Assembly: GCA_949987705.1 (NCBI GenBank)
Contig: OX465281.1
Location: forward strand, 191,133,112 to 191,197,111
Direction of reading: 5' to 3'
Source: Thereva unica
Taxonomy: Eukaryota; Arthropoda; Insecta; Diptera; Therevidae
Length of the DNA stretch: 64,000 nt
The notes under the pieces: generated by a model
Told to the model about the DNA's origin: nothing
Databases searched by the model: none
Seen by the model: the letters and a program-made list of their open reading frames with translations, nothing else
In this document: piece after piece, positions 20,656 to 31,409 of the stretch
Position numbering within the stretch: the first letter of the stretch is position 1
How the letters are laid out: every line of letters starts with the position of its first letter
Program-made: the position numbers and the translations under genes

Positions 20656-21370
20656 TTATACCCCCGCACGGCACTGGCAATACAAAAATGCACAGAGAAG
20701 GTGTTTTACACTTTTCTCCTCGTCTAAATTCATACATCTTCTGCAGAAATCGTAGGTTTCGAGACCTAAGCGCGCTGCATGCATCCCTATCACACAGCGT
20801 CTCATCAGCACTCTCTGAGAGGTCTCGTCTGTAACTGAGAGGTCTCGTCTACCGAGGCTCAGCAGTGAAGGGGCCCGCCTAACATCGTAGGGGGGCCAAG
20901 TCATTTTGGCCAAGGTACATTTGTTAAGATCTCATCGGAGCTTAAAGGTGGTTCAAGGCATACCAACCCCTTCCTTTCCAGGAAGGAGAGTGGCGGTCGA
21001 GCCTTTTCTAGGCAGTTCGTCAGCTTTACAGTCTCCCTTTATATTTCGGTGACCAGGCACCTATGTGAGGGGGCTCCTGAGCTGCTGAGCCATCTCGTTA
21101 TGAGATATGCGGCATTCAGAGATAGTTCTGGAATTGTTAGTGCAAGAGAGCAGGGCTTTCAGAGCCGCCTGACTATGTAAGAAGATATATGCAGTTCGGT
21201 TCCTGTCGCCTTGCTGGTTGATTTGCAGAACAGCCTCATGTATGGCTAAAACCTCCGCTTGGTATACACTGCAGTTATCGTGTAGTCGGAAGGAGACTTC
21301 AATACAAAGTTCCGGTGAGAAGACTCGACCCTCGAGCTTAGAGCCATCAGTAAAGAAGTTTATGGCAATA
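20656..21370 (-). pseudogene. LINE RNase H and C-terminal CCHC-like domain
   Basis: About 21360-21100 encodes GRVFSPELCIEVSFRL and CSVYQAEVLAIHEA, the conserved start of LINE RNase H with the catalytic Glu of QAE. The region 20913-20656 reads FCRRCMNLDEEKSVKHLLCAF, the C-x2-C...HLLC motif that follows RNase H in I- and R1-like elements. Stops and shifts separate the two. Confidence 0.65.
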
Positions 21371-21559
21371 CTATGTGGTCTTTTACTCCATCCACGACAT
21401 GATGGTATGTGGACCTCGTGGTTCTTCGTAAAGGTGACCTCGGATATGCGAAAATCGTATTATGTTAGGGGAGAAGCTCCACTTCTTCCCTATGGATTTT
21501 TTGCAAGCGAAAAGCGCTATGTTCGCTTTCCTAATGCACTCTTCTGTTTTCATGAAGGA

Positions 21560-21850
21560 GCTTCTTGTCTAGGGCTACTCCCAGATATTTGACACTGTTG
21601 CTAAATTTGAGCCTAACGTTGTTAAGCCTGGGAGGAGTTAGGGGTGGGGTTTTACCTCCTCGTGAAGAGGACTAATTCTGCTTTTTCTGGATTAACGCTG
21701 AGTCCGCGGGTGGATACCCAGTAGAGGGAATACAGTTAATTTGAATGCACCCAAAAAATATGGCCTGCAACCAGGACATGATATGACTAAGAGTGCGTTG
21801 CAGTTGTATAGACGTTTTCAAACCTCGTGACATCCCGCGCATCTTCCCCA
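21560..21850 (-). pseudogene. LINE RT thumb fragment
   Basis: Reads LQRTLSHIMSWLQ, a block with GKTPPLTPPRLNNVRLKF and then SNSVKYLGVALDKKL, the typical region after the RT palm (KYLGV-x-LD). The YADD core is missing. Confidence 0.6.
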
Positions 21851-22602
21851 GCTAAGCTCTTAAAAATGTTAAAAAGTTCAGACAAAAGCTTCACATAACT
21901 CCTCCTATCAAATCACTTGCTGCCATGTAATCAGTCGCGACTGCGTATTGCTAAAGGGAGGTGTATTTTTCTGGGACTTCGATGATTATTTAAAAAAATT
22001 ACAAATTATGACTGAAAAACATCCGTTTTTATATATTTTTTTATTTTAAGGTTTTTATATTTTACACAAATGCCACAGAAAGAATTTGTAGTAATTTCTA
22101 CTAAAAAATACGATATTTGTGTTTTTATCACTTTGATTACTAGATTTTTGACATTTTCCGCCAGTCGCAAGCGCGCTTCTGCCCGGGGAGGTTGTGTTGC
22201 TTGCGGCTGCGGAGAACTCTCAATTTATGAATGAAAATGCTCATATCTTTAAAAGAATTTTTTCCAGCAATTCTTTTAATTTATTTTAAATTTAGGGATG
22301 GGAAATATTTAGCATAATTATAGTAAAATTATGCTTATTACGATGGATAAACTGCCTTTGTTGAGCAGGAGTTTTACATGTATTTCAAAGCTCTGCTCAA
22401 TACATATAAAGATTACTTAACTTTATTCATCCGGCATGCGCACATCCCTTCCCAAATTATTTTGTTGAGTTTTTTCTGCGTTTGTTGCCTTTTTAAGTTA
22501 AAAGAGGGGAAATGATAGAACAAATTTTATGAAATTGGGCAACGAGGTGCGCAGAACCCTTCAAATTATTTGTGTCACGGAGTTTGAAAACTTCTATACC
22601 GT
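21806..22602. repeat. Hairpin-ended repeat inside the LINE
   Basis: Bounded by GTATAGACGTTTTCAAACCT (from 21806) and its near complement GTTTGAAAACTTCTATAC (to about 22600). The inner ~490 bases (21820-22310) recur inverted at 35450-35950. The left boundary repeats, in opposite sense, the RT coding stretch GIEVFKLRD, so it may have arisen by an inversion within the LINE family. Confidence 0.5.
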
Positions 22603-23600
22603 CAGGGCCTGGTGATTTGTAGGGCTGGAAGGTGTTTACAGCCCATTTAATTCTCGCTCTGTTTACGATGGATTTGACCAGCTGTGGTGAGGCTGGAGGG
22701 TTTATGGTGCTGATTGTCTCAGTCGTTGTACTGCTTGGGAAGTGGGTGTCTATGAGTAATGTCAGAGATTCTCCGCTTGTGTCTGTCTAATCGCCATTTT
22801 CTTTGTGGAACTAACCTTGTGGACTCAATATTGCTGCAAAAGGTAGTCCAGGAGGTACGTTTGGCCTCCCTTATTGCCATTTTCTATCTATTCAGTTCAA
22901 CTTATAGCAGCCTCTGGAAGTTACACTACTATTTTCTGTTACTTATACTGTATACTATTTTCGGAGTGTTTCAAGTTCACGAGACCACCATGTTTGGAAG
23001 CCTCTTTATGCGGTCTGCTCGGACAAGCTTTATTTATGCCGTAGAAGCATTGTTCTGTGAAAATGTCCACAATGCCGTCGACTTGTTCCCGGTTTTTGGG
23101 AATACAGGGTGGCTTAGGGACAAGGTTCTTTGCGAATAGCCTAATATCGTAATCTCAATTTTTCTTTTTGTCGTTTTTTATTTTAAAAGGGGTGGTTGGG
23201 CTAGAGACTTGAAGATGGAACTCTATAAGCCTACGGTCTGAGAAATAGTATTTCTTCAAGACCTTCCAGGCCAGTATTTGGTTGGAGTGACAGTCCGACA
23301 CAAGGGGAGCATCACCCTCTCGCTGTTTTTGGTAACAAAGGTGAGGTCATTTCCTTTGCTAAAGATTGCAAGCCTAGTGCCTAAGACGTAGATAAAAATA
23401 GTTTCCCCTCGGTCATTGGTGTCCATGTTGCCCCATTGTGTGAGGTGTGTATTTGCATCGCCTCCTATAACCGGGGCGGTGGTAGCATCGGTGTAGCTTA
23501 CCAGGTCCTGGAAGGTCATCGGAGGTAAAGGGCCCTCATCTTCGTGGGCTAGATAAAAAGAGGCCAACCTGAATTTTTTCTATTTTAATTCTAGGTCGAC
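22600..23600 (-). pseudogene. LINE endonuclease C-terminal half and linker to RT
   Basis: About 23600-23256 reads VASFYLAHEDEGPLPP, APVIGGDANTHLTQWG and DRGETIFIYVL, the apurinic-type endonuclease of I/R1/LOA LINEs with GGDANTHL as its metal-binding Asp-Asn block. The upstream part with the catalytic Glu is deleted. From 23250 to 22600 the frame is broken, but pieces such as YKSPGPDGIEV mark the RT entry. Confidence 0.7.
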
Positions 23601-23624
23601 TACTGTAAAGTCTTCGTCACTAAA

Positions 23625-23924
23625 TTAAGGGAGAAGAAGTGGATGCGTGTTACTCATGGCCCTGCCCAGCTCGGAGGCCGGCCGATTTACTATGGCTTTT
23701 GTGTTTGTTTTATATACCTTCTGCTCTATCTTCTGGAAGCCATCGTTCACGAAGGGTTTTCCCTGCGCTAGCTGCTCTAGGCACTCTTTATTTAGGAGCA
23801 GAATAACCTGCATAGTGGCTCTATTAGTCTGCTCCGCTTTAATAACCTTCCAGTTATCGGTTTTAAGCTGGGGCTTGAAGGTTTTTAGCATCGCTACGAT
23901 TTCCTCAGGCTCTGATGGGTCCAC
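23625..23924 (-). pseudogene. LINE ORF1-like DUF4780-type domain
   Basis: About 99 residues beginning MDPSEPEEIVAMLKTFKPQL and containing DNWKVIKAEQ and MQVILLLNKECLEQL. The W-x-V...V-x-L-[LI]-N/D-K pattern fits the DUF4780 domain I associate with arthropod LINE ORF1-like proteins, of unproven function. It stops just before the endonuclease fragment, as expected for an ORF1-ORF2 pair. The family call is from memory. Confidence 0.5.
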
Positions 23925-24267
23925 GTAAATGTAACAAAGTACTGAGAATTAGCATGCACCATTCTTAACCTGTAATGTTTAAAAGTTCTCAGAACCTGCA
24001 CAGGGTCGTACTTAAGTTGAATATTACTGTGCTTGGTAGAAATAAGCATATAACACATAAATTTAGAAAAAGATACTATAATAAAGAATACCATGCTTGA
24101 TACATTGATAAAAGGTAAGATCACGATAGTTGAATCAAGAATTTCAGCATATGCTTCAATATACCCCACCATACTTAATTATAGAGTTCGAAAAATTTTT
24201 CTGAGTGTGATTATCATTAATCTCAGAACATTTTTCATATCCTATGTTAAGGAGAATAGTATTGAAT

Positions 24268-24500
24268 TCTGAGTGTAAGCCAATGAGACTCATCTTTTAG
24301 GTAAATGTGTATTCTTTTAATTTGTATAAAGAGCAAAAATTTGAGGGACTCCGCTTAGAAGATAAGTATGTTAAAAGCATTTTTTTTAGCATTTTGCGAG
24401 TCGAACGAAGCCGAAGTCACTCAAGGTTTCTGTTCTCAAATAATATAAAAGAATACACATTTACCTAAAAGTTGAGACTAAATATATTGGCTTACGATAA
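24268..24500. repeat. Inverted-repeat element (~230 bp)
   Basis: GTAAGCCAATGAGACTCATC with TTTTAGGTAAATGTGTATTC (about 24271-24318) faces its complement near 24450-24498. Probably a MITE. No target duplication identified. Confidence 0.6.
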
Positions 24501-24559
24501 TTAGTCTAGGAGTTATTCAACTCTAAGTAAATTTAAAAAAAATACATTTTTTTCGTAAA

Positions 24560-25830
24560 CACCCTGTATCTTAGTGGATAACCTCATCTCTAAGGCCTCC
24601 GAATACATCCAAGAAACACCCCTGAAAAATAACGTGTAGTGGTCAGAGAAAGAAGGGGAGGTTAAACACCGATGAAAGTTCAGACTGCCCGATAATTTGT
24701 GAGATTCTATGAAAAGGTCAATGCAGCTCATAGACCTGGGAAAAGAAGGACCTCCGGGCAGAGAGAGAAAAAAATTGGCAGTTATAGGGACTGCCGATAG
24801 AAGTGAAAACTTAGAACTTAGATGTTGAAATTCGATTCTTTTGAAGTAATACAAAATTCTATATTTCTTGAAAGGACTAAATCTTTTTGATTGCAGTATT
24901 TTCATTAGGACATTAACCAACTTATTAAAATATGTAGCACAAGTAACTGCGTCTTCATTAATAAGTGTACTTTTTTCTATAAAATTTAATGCTGCTGCAT
25001 CTTCAACCGATATCTCAGAATTATTTTTTAAATTATGTAATAATTGTAGCAATTTTGACCATCCTATTTCATTAGCACTTATTGTAAAAAAGATACAATC
25101 GGGTTATGGTAACTAAAGTAAGAAATGAAAATGTTTGATTCAAATTTATCTAAGTATCGCGTAAAAACCGCATCGATCGTCGTTTTATATTTGGTAGTAC
25201 TAAGTTTCCGATCATTCAAAAAGATTTAGTCCTTTCAAGAAATATCGAATTTTGTATTACTTCAAAAGAACCGAATTTCAACATCTAAGTTCTAAGTTTT
25301 CACTTCTATCGGCAGTCCCTATAACTGCCAATTTTTTATATTTTCATTTTCGATACTTAATTGAATAATAGTAGGCGGTCAGATTTATTTTTTTATTCAA
25401 AATCAAAAAGTTTTTGATTATAATCGATTGAGCGCGTGCGCCAGTCATGAGCATGTCGGTGACGCGAACCCATAACATTTTCCCCTATCAAAAGGTGCCC
25501 AACGCGGCTAAAGAAGTTTTCACTTCAAAAATCGAGGAGAGGGTTATTTAATTTCCAGTCTATAATAATTTTCCCGTTTCTATTTGTGGTAGAGTTGAAC
25601 CAGCTAGGATGCTTGGCATTTAAGTCGCCCCAATAACTAGGCCCTCGTACCTGGGTTCGGAAGGCGGGAGAGTTTCAGCATAAACTGAAAAAAGTCAGAG
25701 GCACTGACATTAGAAGGCAGATATAAGGAGATTCAAATCATCTTCCCCAGGACAAAATTAGGAAGGTTGAGAGAAATTTTCACAGAAACATTGAATAAGA
25801 GGAGGGAAAGAGGTATTTCATCATTCGTCA
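24560..25830 (-). pseudogene. LINE endonuclease, split by an insertion
   Basis: The right part (about 25816-25545) reads SLYLPSNVSASDFFQFML, LLGRLKCQASWLNSTT and NGKIIIDWKLNNPLL, matching GD[LF]NAKH-SW of LINE endonucleases. The left part (about 24777-24560) reads GGPSFPRSMSCIDLFI and SPSFSDHYTLFF, with the SDH catalytic motif. They are consecutive parts of one domain with 24778-25544 in between. The GDLN Asp is replaced (GRLK), so the copy was dead or has decayed. Confidence 0.7.
24778..25544 (-). mobile_element. Helitron Rep-domain fragment with inverted 110-bp arms
   Basis: On the minus strand about 25120-24850 encodes FTISANEIGWSKLLQLL, then LINEDAVTCATYFNKLV and YRILYYFKRIEFQ. These match the Helitron-like N-terminal Rep region (…SAxE-x-W…, DPVTCARHF, RVEFQQRG) just before the HUH motif. 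Translation then loses homology. A 110-base segment including this end (24778-24888) is repeated inverted at 25228-25337. The insert interrupts a LINE endonuclease and lacks HUH and helicase. Confidence 0.65.
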
Positions 25831-25987
25831 TTGCGCTCCTTTAATCCCTCATGGGACATAGGGCGGAAACAGTTGCCCTCCAGCGGACTCTGTTTTGCGC
25901 GACAGCTGTCAGCTCCGACCAGGATCTCCCAGTTGTTGCGGCTTCTGCTAGCAGGGTTCTCCTCCACGTTGTTCTAGGTCTGGTCTT
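25818..25987 (-). pseudogene. RTE-like LINE, C-terminal end
   Basis: Reads RTTWRRTLLAEAATTGRS, then WSELTAVAQNRVRWRATV and SALCPMRD before a TAA at 25840-25842. This is the C-terminus of the LINE whose RT lies at 29143-29850; the CR1/Jockey-group LINE sits exactly between them. The tail ends in ATGACGAATGATG, suggesting the short ATGA-type repeats of RTE 3' ends. Confidence 0.8.
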
Positions 25988-26059
25988 TTTTTTTTATGTG
26001 GCAGTGCTAAGCTTAGGAGTCACCCTTTGTACTACTAGTCCGTCATGTCATTTGTCACG

Positions 26060-28075
26060 TCATAGTGCAATGTCTAGCAGTAAGCTTAGTACGGGGGAGG
26101 GATGAGGGGGGGGGGGGTATAGGTTAAGGATTAAAAGGTACGGGGGGTATTGAAGAAGGTGGTGATGAACCCTGCGTTTGAACTCTTGGATGTTGTAGGA
26201 GTTCGGAAATACTGACTGCGAGAGGTTATTCCACAGTCGAGTTGTTCTATTAACAAACGAATTCATATCCTGTTGAGTGCGTGAAAGGGGTAGTTGCAGG
26301 TGAAGGGAATGAGACGAGTGGGCTAATCTGGTGTTGCGGGTATAAGATTGCCGTGGAGGCAGGAGAGCGTTTAACTCGGAGGAACAGTCACTATGATAGT
26401 AGCGATAAAATTTTGTCAGTGCTGCTACATTCCTACGGTGGCTTAAGGGGTCGATGGTGGAGCAGGCGGTGTCGTCATCAATTAACTTGAGCGCCCTTTT
26501 TTGCACCTTATCTAACCATGCCAAGGTGGTTATTGGGGCGCCGCCCCAAACGAGGGAGTTATATTCGAGAAGAGGCCGAATGTAGGATTTGTAAATAACA
26601 GCACGGGCCGATGGCTGGAGGAGGAACTTGCACCTCTTAAGAAATCCCAAGCACTGGGATGCTTGTTTGGCGATTTGGAATATGTGGTCATTCCATCGCA
26701 AGTCTTTGGCTAATGTCACGCCTAAGATGTGTAAGGATGGGTCGGCCATTAGTTGAACTCCATCCACTCTCAAGGGTGGAGAGGTGTTGAGCTTCTTTTT
26801 GGAGATAAGACAGTACTTGGTTTTGTCGGAGTTGAACTCAACACGATTCTTCTTTCCCCACTCTAGAATGAGTTCAATGTCGTTATTAACAGAGATGGAC
26901 ATAATTTCCCGATCATCAAGACAGGATCTGGCATGAGTCTGTCTTGTATCAAAGCTGTACGAGTAACGTAGAGTACCGTCGTCAGCGAAGCTGAGAAGTG
27001 GGTTGGAGGGGATTGAAAGAAGGTCATTTATAAATATGAGAAATAGGGCCGGTGATAAAATTGACCCCTGGGGTACCCCCGCAGAGATCGGGTGGGATGC
27101 GGATTTGACGCCATCCAATACCACTTTGATTGAACGGCCAGAAAGGAAACTCTCAATCAACTTCTGTAGAAGTGAGTCAACTCCAATAGCTTTGAGTTTA
27201 GCTAACAGGGCTGAGTGCCAAACTCTATCGAACGCCTTGGAGATATCCAGAGCAACCAGACTAGATTCACCGGATCCATGCAGACTACGGCTGAGGTGTT
27301 CTGTAAGACAGACTAAAAGATCGCCAGTGGATCTTTTTTGTCGGAAGCCATACTGTCTGTCGTTTATGAGTAGATTGGATTCTAGATATCCCATAAGCTT
27401 TTTGTTTATTATCGTCTCCATGGTTTTGGAGAGAATAGAAGTAATTGCTATTGGGCGGTAATTGGAGGGATCGCTGGAATCACCTTTTTTCGGTATGGGC
27501 TGAACATGGGCAAGTTTCCAAGAGTCGGGATAAACTCCGGAGAAATATGACAGGGAAAATAATTTGCGCAGAGGTTTAGCCAAAGGTGAGGCGCATTGTT
27601 TTAAGACGATAGGGGGTATATTATCGGGTCCAGTGGATTTGTTGGCATCGAGCTCTTTGAGGCACCTGTACACCACGCGAGTCCTGAAAAAAACCCTGTC
27701 CATTGAATGGGCGTTACGCTCGGAAACAGGGGGTAGCACATCAGTTTCGGGTAAAGAAGAATTCGAAGCGAACATAGATGCTAATAAATTGGCCTTGGAT
27801 TTGCTGTCTGCTATTACCTTCTCATTGTGAATAAAGGAAGGGGTTGAAGTTGTAGTGAAATTCTTCTTGATGGAACTTACCAAGGACCAGAAGTTTTTGC
27901 TACCGGAGGTTGCATTTAGGAGTTTACTTCTCAATTTGTTGTCAAATAAGGTTTTGACTTTCTTGATGGCGGTTTTACAAGAATTTCTTTGTTGTACGTA
28001 CTCTAAACGGAGCGATTCACTCGGGAAGCTCTTGTACGCTCGGAAGGCGGCTTCTTTAGTTTTGATTGCATTCAT
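26060..28075 (-). pseudogene. LINE reverse transcriptase (ORF2 C-terminal part)
   Basis: About 671 codons open without a break. RT blocks visible: STGPDNIPPIVLK, YRPIAITSILSKTMETIINK, YGFRQKRSTGDLLV, LVALDISKAFDRVWH (first catalytic Asp), SAGVPQGSILSPALFLIFIN, LLSFADDGTLRYS (FADD at about 26965-26985) and LHILGVTLAKDLRW. The C-terminus ends with NSYNIQEFKRRVHHHLL, usual in Jockey-group elements without RNase H. It would perform target-primed reverse transcription. The start overlaps the endonuclease stop by a one-base shift near 28080, so ORF2 was one protein. Confidence 0.9.
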
Positions 28076-29097
28076 ACACTCCCGTCCCGATTAAACCATC
28101 TGTTGGGCCTAGGCTTCACAGATTTGGTAGAATGGGGAATGAACAAATGCATTCCTGCCTGTATGATCCTGGTGATACGGATAGCGGCAGAGTTGGCGTT
28201 TCTATTCCGGAAACACAGATTCCAGTCTGTAGACTGGAAAAAATTAATAAGCCCCTGCCAATTGGCCTTCCCATAATGCCATACAGTTCTTCGAACTGGT
28301 TTGGGAGGGGTGGGAAATTCGAATGGGAAGTTCGCGCTGATTAGGCAGTGGTCTGAATTGCCGAGAGGTGAATCAACTTCGACGGAGTAACGCGCTGGAT
28401 GAGAAGTTAGAAAAAGATCAAGGAGATATTTTCCTTGATCAGCAACATCAGGGACTCTTGTGGGATGATCCACAATTTGATGCAAGTTATTGATGTCTGC
28501 AAAGAGCTCGACGTCCTTGCCAGAAATACTGGTGCCATTTGAGTAAGTCAGCCATTTAACGTTGTGAACATTGAAGTCACCCGCAACGATGATTTCACAC
28601 TCAGGATTGGACGACAAAAATCCCGAGATTTGTTCGGAAATAGTATCAACAGATAAGGTGGAGGCTTCGTTACTTATGTTAGGGCTTCTGTATAGGAAGC
28701 AGAAGAATATGACGTGGCTTTGGAAAATGATTTTAATCCAAAGATAATTAAAATCCGAAGTTGTGCTTGAGTGTATTTTATAATAAGCCACGTCGTCCCT
28801 AACATAAATGGCAATACCCCTATGGGGGGAGAGATTGTGCACTAAAGTGTACCCCGACACCTGGTAATAACCTAAGTCATTATCAGGTGATATTTGGGTT
28901 TCACTAAGTGCGAAGATTGGGGGTTTGTAATTAGATAAGTGGCACTCAACAAAAGAGAAATTCGCTTGAAGTCCACGAATGTTACAAAAGTCAATACCAA
29001 AACTTGACTTGTAACGGGACTTCGGTTGCGCGGGTTCAATCGCCACATTCTTTGGGATATTTTCCGGAATTACACTTGCCGCATCCATCAGAGGCAA
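28072..29097 (-). pseudogene. LINE apurinic-type endonuclease (ORF2 N-terminal part)
   Basis: 341 codons with all usual motifs: IDFCNIRGLQANF (Asn), FALSETQIS (Glu), RGIAIYVRDD, IIVAGDFNVHNVKW (Asp/Asn), LLDLFLTS and NSDHCLIS (Asp/His). It would nick target DNA to start insertion. The frame ends at a TGA next to NRWFNRDG; the RT frame carries on with MNAIKTKEAAFRAYKS, the normal continuation. Apart from that shift the domain looks intact, so the insertion is fairly young. Confidence 0.9.
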
Positions 29098-29142
29098 TAA
29101 AATTTGTCCGCGTCAAAGTGTTATGCCTTTTGAGACGGTCTT

Positions 29143-29850
29143 CCGACTCGACGGGATCCTTGCGGATTCCAGTAGTGTTTGGCTAGATTTTCGTTTTCGC
29201 GTCGCAAGGTGTGGCCAACCCAATTCCATTTCCTTCGTCTGATTTGGTCGTCTATCCTTTTTTGGCCGGCACGGCGCCATAGTTCTTCGTTTGAAATTCT
29301 ATCCTGCCAGCGGATTTTTAGGATACGACGTAGGCATCTGTTGATGAAGACTTGTAGGCGCCCTGTGATGAATTGGGTGACTTTCCATGTTTCGCAACCG
29401 TACAAAAGTACTGCCTTGACGTTGGAGTTGAACAGCCGCAATTTGGTGTTAGTTGAGATCTCCGTTGATCTCCATATGCGGAACAGGCATGCATATGCGC
29501 CTCGTGCTTTATTTATTCTGGAACTGACATCTTCTTCTGCACCGCCATTTTCGGTAATAATACTACCGAGGTAGCAGAATTTATCGACCAGTTCCACGTC
29601 ACGGTTATTCAGCGCAGGCCGTTCCATGGTGTTTGCATTTATTCGCATTTCTTTAATTTTAGTTGGATTTAGCCTTAAGCCTGCTGGACTACTTTCTGTT
29701 GCCAAATTGTTAATCATGTTTTTGAGGTCCTGGTGTCTGTGGGCCAGCAAACAGATATCATCTGCATAGTCGAGATCCTTAAGGCGGTCTAACAAACCCC
29801 ATTGTATGCCGCCTGTTCTGCTATCTAGAGCGCCGACAAGGATGTCATTT
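29143..29850 (-). pseudogene. RTE-like LINE RT, 5'-truncated
   Basis: Begins abruptly near ALDSRTGGIQWGLL (about 29840), then LKDLDYADDICLLAHRHQ with an intact YADD, FCYLGSIITENGGAEEDVSS, LLYGCETWKVT, FINRCLRRILKIRW, KWNWVGHTLRR and GSRRVGRP, where the younger LINE interrupts it. This is the conserved C-terminal half of RT in RTE-like LINEs, often misannotated as craniofacial development protein 2-like. It resumes at 25987. Confidence 0.85.
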
Positions 29851-29877
29851 ATTACTATAAGAAATAGTACCTACTTC

Positions 29878-30120
29878 CTCTATTGCCGCTACAGGCGGAG
29901 CTGTGACCCTAAAACCACCATCGAAATCCTTATGGCGCCCCCCCATAAAGGGTTACAAAAGAGGAGATATAATCCCGTAAGGAAATGGCAGGCAGGCAGT
30001 ACTCGAAAAAAGTTTTATCTAGGACAACTGGAAATACAATTTATGTGAAGTGAAAGCGTCGAACAAAGGGCGCCAAAAGACAATCTCGCTCCACCCTCAA
30101 CAAGGGCTAGGGCCGGCGCT
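29878..30120 (+). repeat. Unclassified ~240-bp repeat, copy 1
   Basis: The block from GCCGCTACAGGCGGAGCTGT to CAAGGGCTAGGGCCGGCGCT is present again inverted at 35030-35280 with moderate divergence. No coding content. It could be a SINE or a TE end; no box A/B pair was recognised. Confidence 0.65.
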
Positions 30121-30411
30121 GTATGACGGGTTTCCACGAAACAGACAAAATAACAAACAGATACAAAAACTGTTTTTGTCAATAAAAATATCAATGTTTT
30201 GCAAAAATCTAACAATTTTGAGAACTTTTTTGTAGGAGAATAGTGTTTTTAAAAACAAAACATTGTCCCATCTCGAGTGGGTAGTTAAAAACAAACATAA
30301 TGTTTAAAAATAAAACTGTTTTTTAAAACTCTCTGCTAAACCACAATTCTGCACTTGTCATGTTAAAACTATTGATCTTTTAACAAATTACTCCAAAAAT
30401 ACAACTATCTT

Positions 30412-30485
30412 ATTTTTATAACGATTGACATTTTCATTTTTATAACGATTGACATTTTCATTTTTATAACGATTGGCAGTTTCAG
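30412..30485. repeat. 24-bp tandem repeat, three copies
   Basis: Unit ATTTTTATAACGATTGACATTTTC, read here as TTTTTATAACGATTGACATT plus TTCA. The third copy ends in GGCAG. Confidence 0.9.
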
Positions 30486-31051
30486 TTCCACTTATTCCAG
30501 GTGAAACTTCCTAATCATGTGAATCACAGAATCAACTCAATAACATGAAGTGCAAGGCACGTGACGTTTTTTTCTCACGTAAACCGAATTGGAGAATAAA
30601 CCCCAATATTACCCAATACGGTCCATCGGCCCCCCATTAAACCTGAAATATTCATCGCAATCCATCATCCTCTGGATACCATTTAAATTTGCCATATCCA
30701 CCCTCATCAACCTTATTGTCCAGGGCTGTACATCGACATAATCAAAGATACATTATGTCTCGAACTTATAATTATACAAACAGTTGCTTAGACTTTCCCA
30801 GAAAAGAAATATTATCCGTCCGTAAGCCTTGCGAAACATTTGTTAAGCTTTGGCATTTCTTAACATGTATTACAAATTTTCTCTACCTGTCATACAACTG
30901 ACAGCCATTTAAAACTTTCTTTAAATTATAGATGTCGCGATGAGATTATGGTTATTGTCCCAATTCGAATGAAATTTTGTGTAAGTACTGCCAATTACCA
31001 ATCTGCCAGGTCATTCACGCGCAACAGTTCCGAATTAAAAATTTATATGTA
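30486..31051. other. No gene recognised
   Basis: Unremarkable sequence between two repeats. No coding or RNA signal. Confidence 0.5.
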
Positions 31052-31409
31052 ACTAGCATAAAACCCGCGTGCCTTGCAACGCCTTTAAAAACTGTTTATT
31101 ATGTGCGATGTTTTCCTTAAAAAAAAACCAACAAAAAAGTCAGCTGTTATTATCCCTAAAAAGGGTTTATTATAGTGCATTTTTTTAATAAATATGGTAA
31201 ACAAATTACTGCGAATATCACCTCTCCTCAACAAATCTGCAAGTTTTAAAGTAGATTGGCATGTATATGTCATCAAGAAAAGTGACATTTTAGGGTTTGA
31301 CGAACGTTCGTTAAGTATGTTCGCCTATTTACGTGGATGTAAGAAATTATGAAGCAATCACAAATGAATATTAAATAAAGTGAATTTCGAGTCATTCATT
31401 TCTACGTGA

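Larger units (their letters stand above)
20656..23924 (-). mobile_element. I/R1-like LINE with RNase H, degenerate
   Basis: Reading right to left on the minus strand: an ORF1-like piece (23924-23625), endonuclease (about 23600-23256), RT N-terminal part with YKSPGPDGIEVFKLRD (about 22600), an inserted repeat (21806-22602), RT thumb, RNase H and a C-terminal cysteine motif (to 20656). The order is right for a LINE of the I/R1/LOA type. The first part of the endonuclease and the RT core with YADD are deleted. Confidence 0.7.
25988..29136 (-). mobile_element. CR1/Jockey-group LINE, nearly full ORF2, inserted in an RTE-like LINE
   Basis: It has an A tail (T run from 25986), complete endonuclease and RT, and no RNase H. 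A short 39-base leader precedes the endonuclease frame and no ORF1 is present, so it is 5'-truncated or lost ORF1. GGTCTT occurs at both borders (25982-25987 and 29137-29142), a likely target duplication. A 5'-truncated sister copy is at 12321-13336. Exact clade (Crack, Daphne, L2-like) not resolved. Confidence 0.85.

Noticed and set aside
24513..25052. A single 179-residue gene
   Set aside because: Its first part is Helitron Rep and its second part a LINE endonuclease in the same phase by chance across the insertion border.
27003..27461. 152-residue plus-strand frame
   Set aside because: Antisense shadow of the LINE RT, which is open in the coding frame with all RT motifs.
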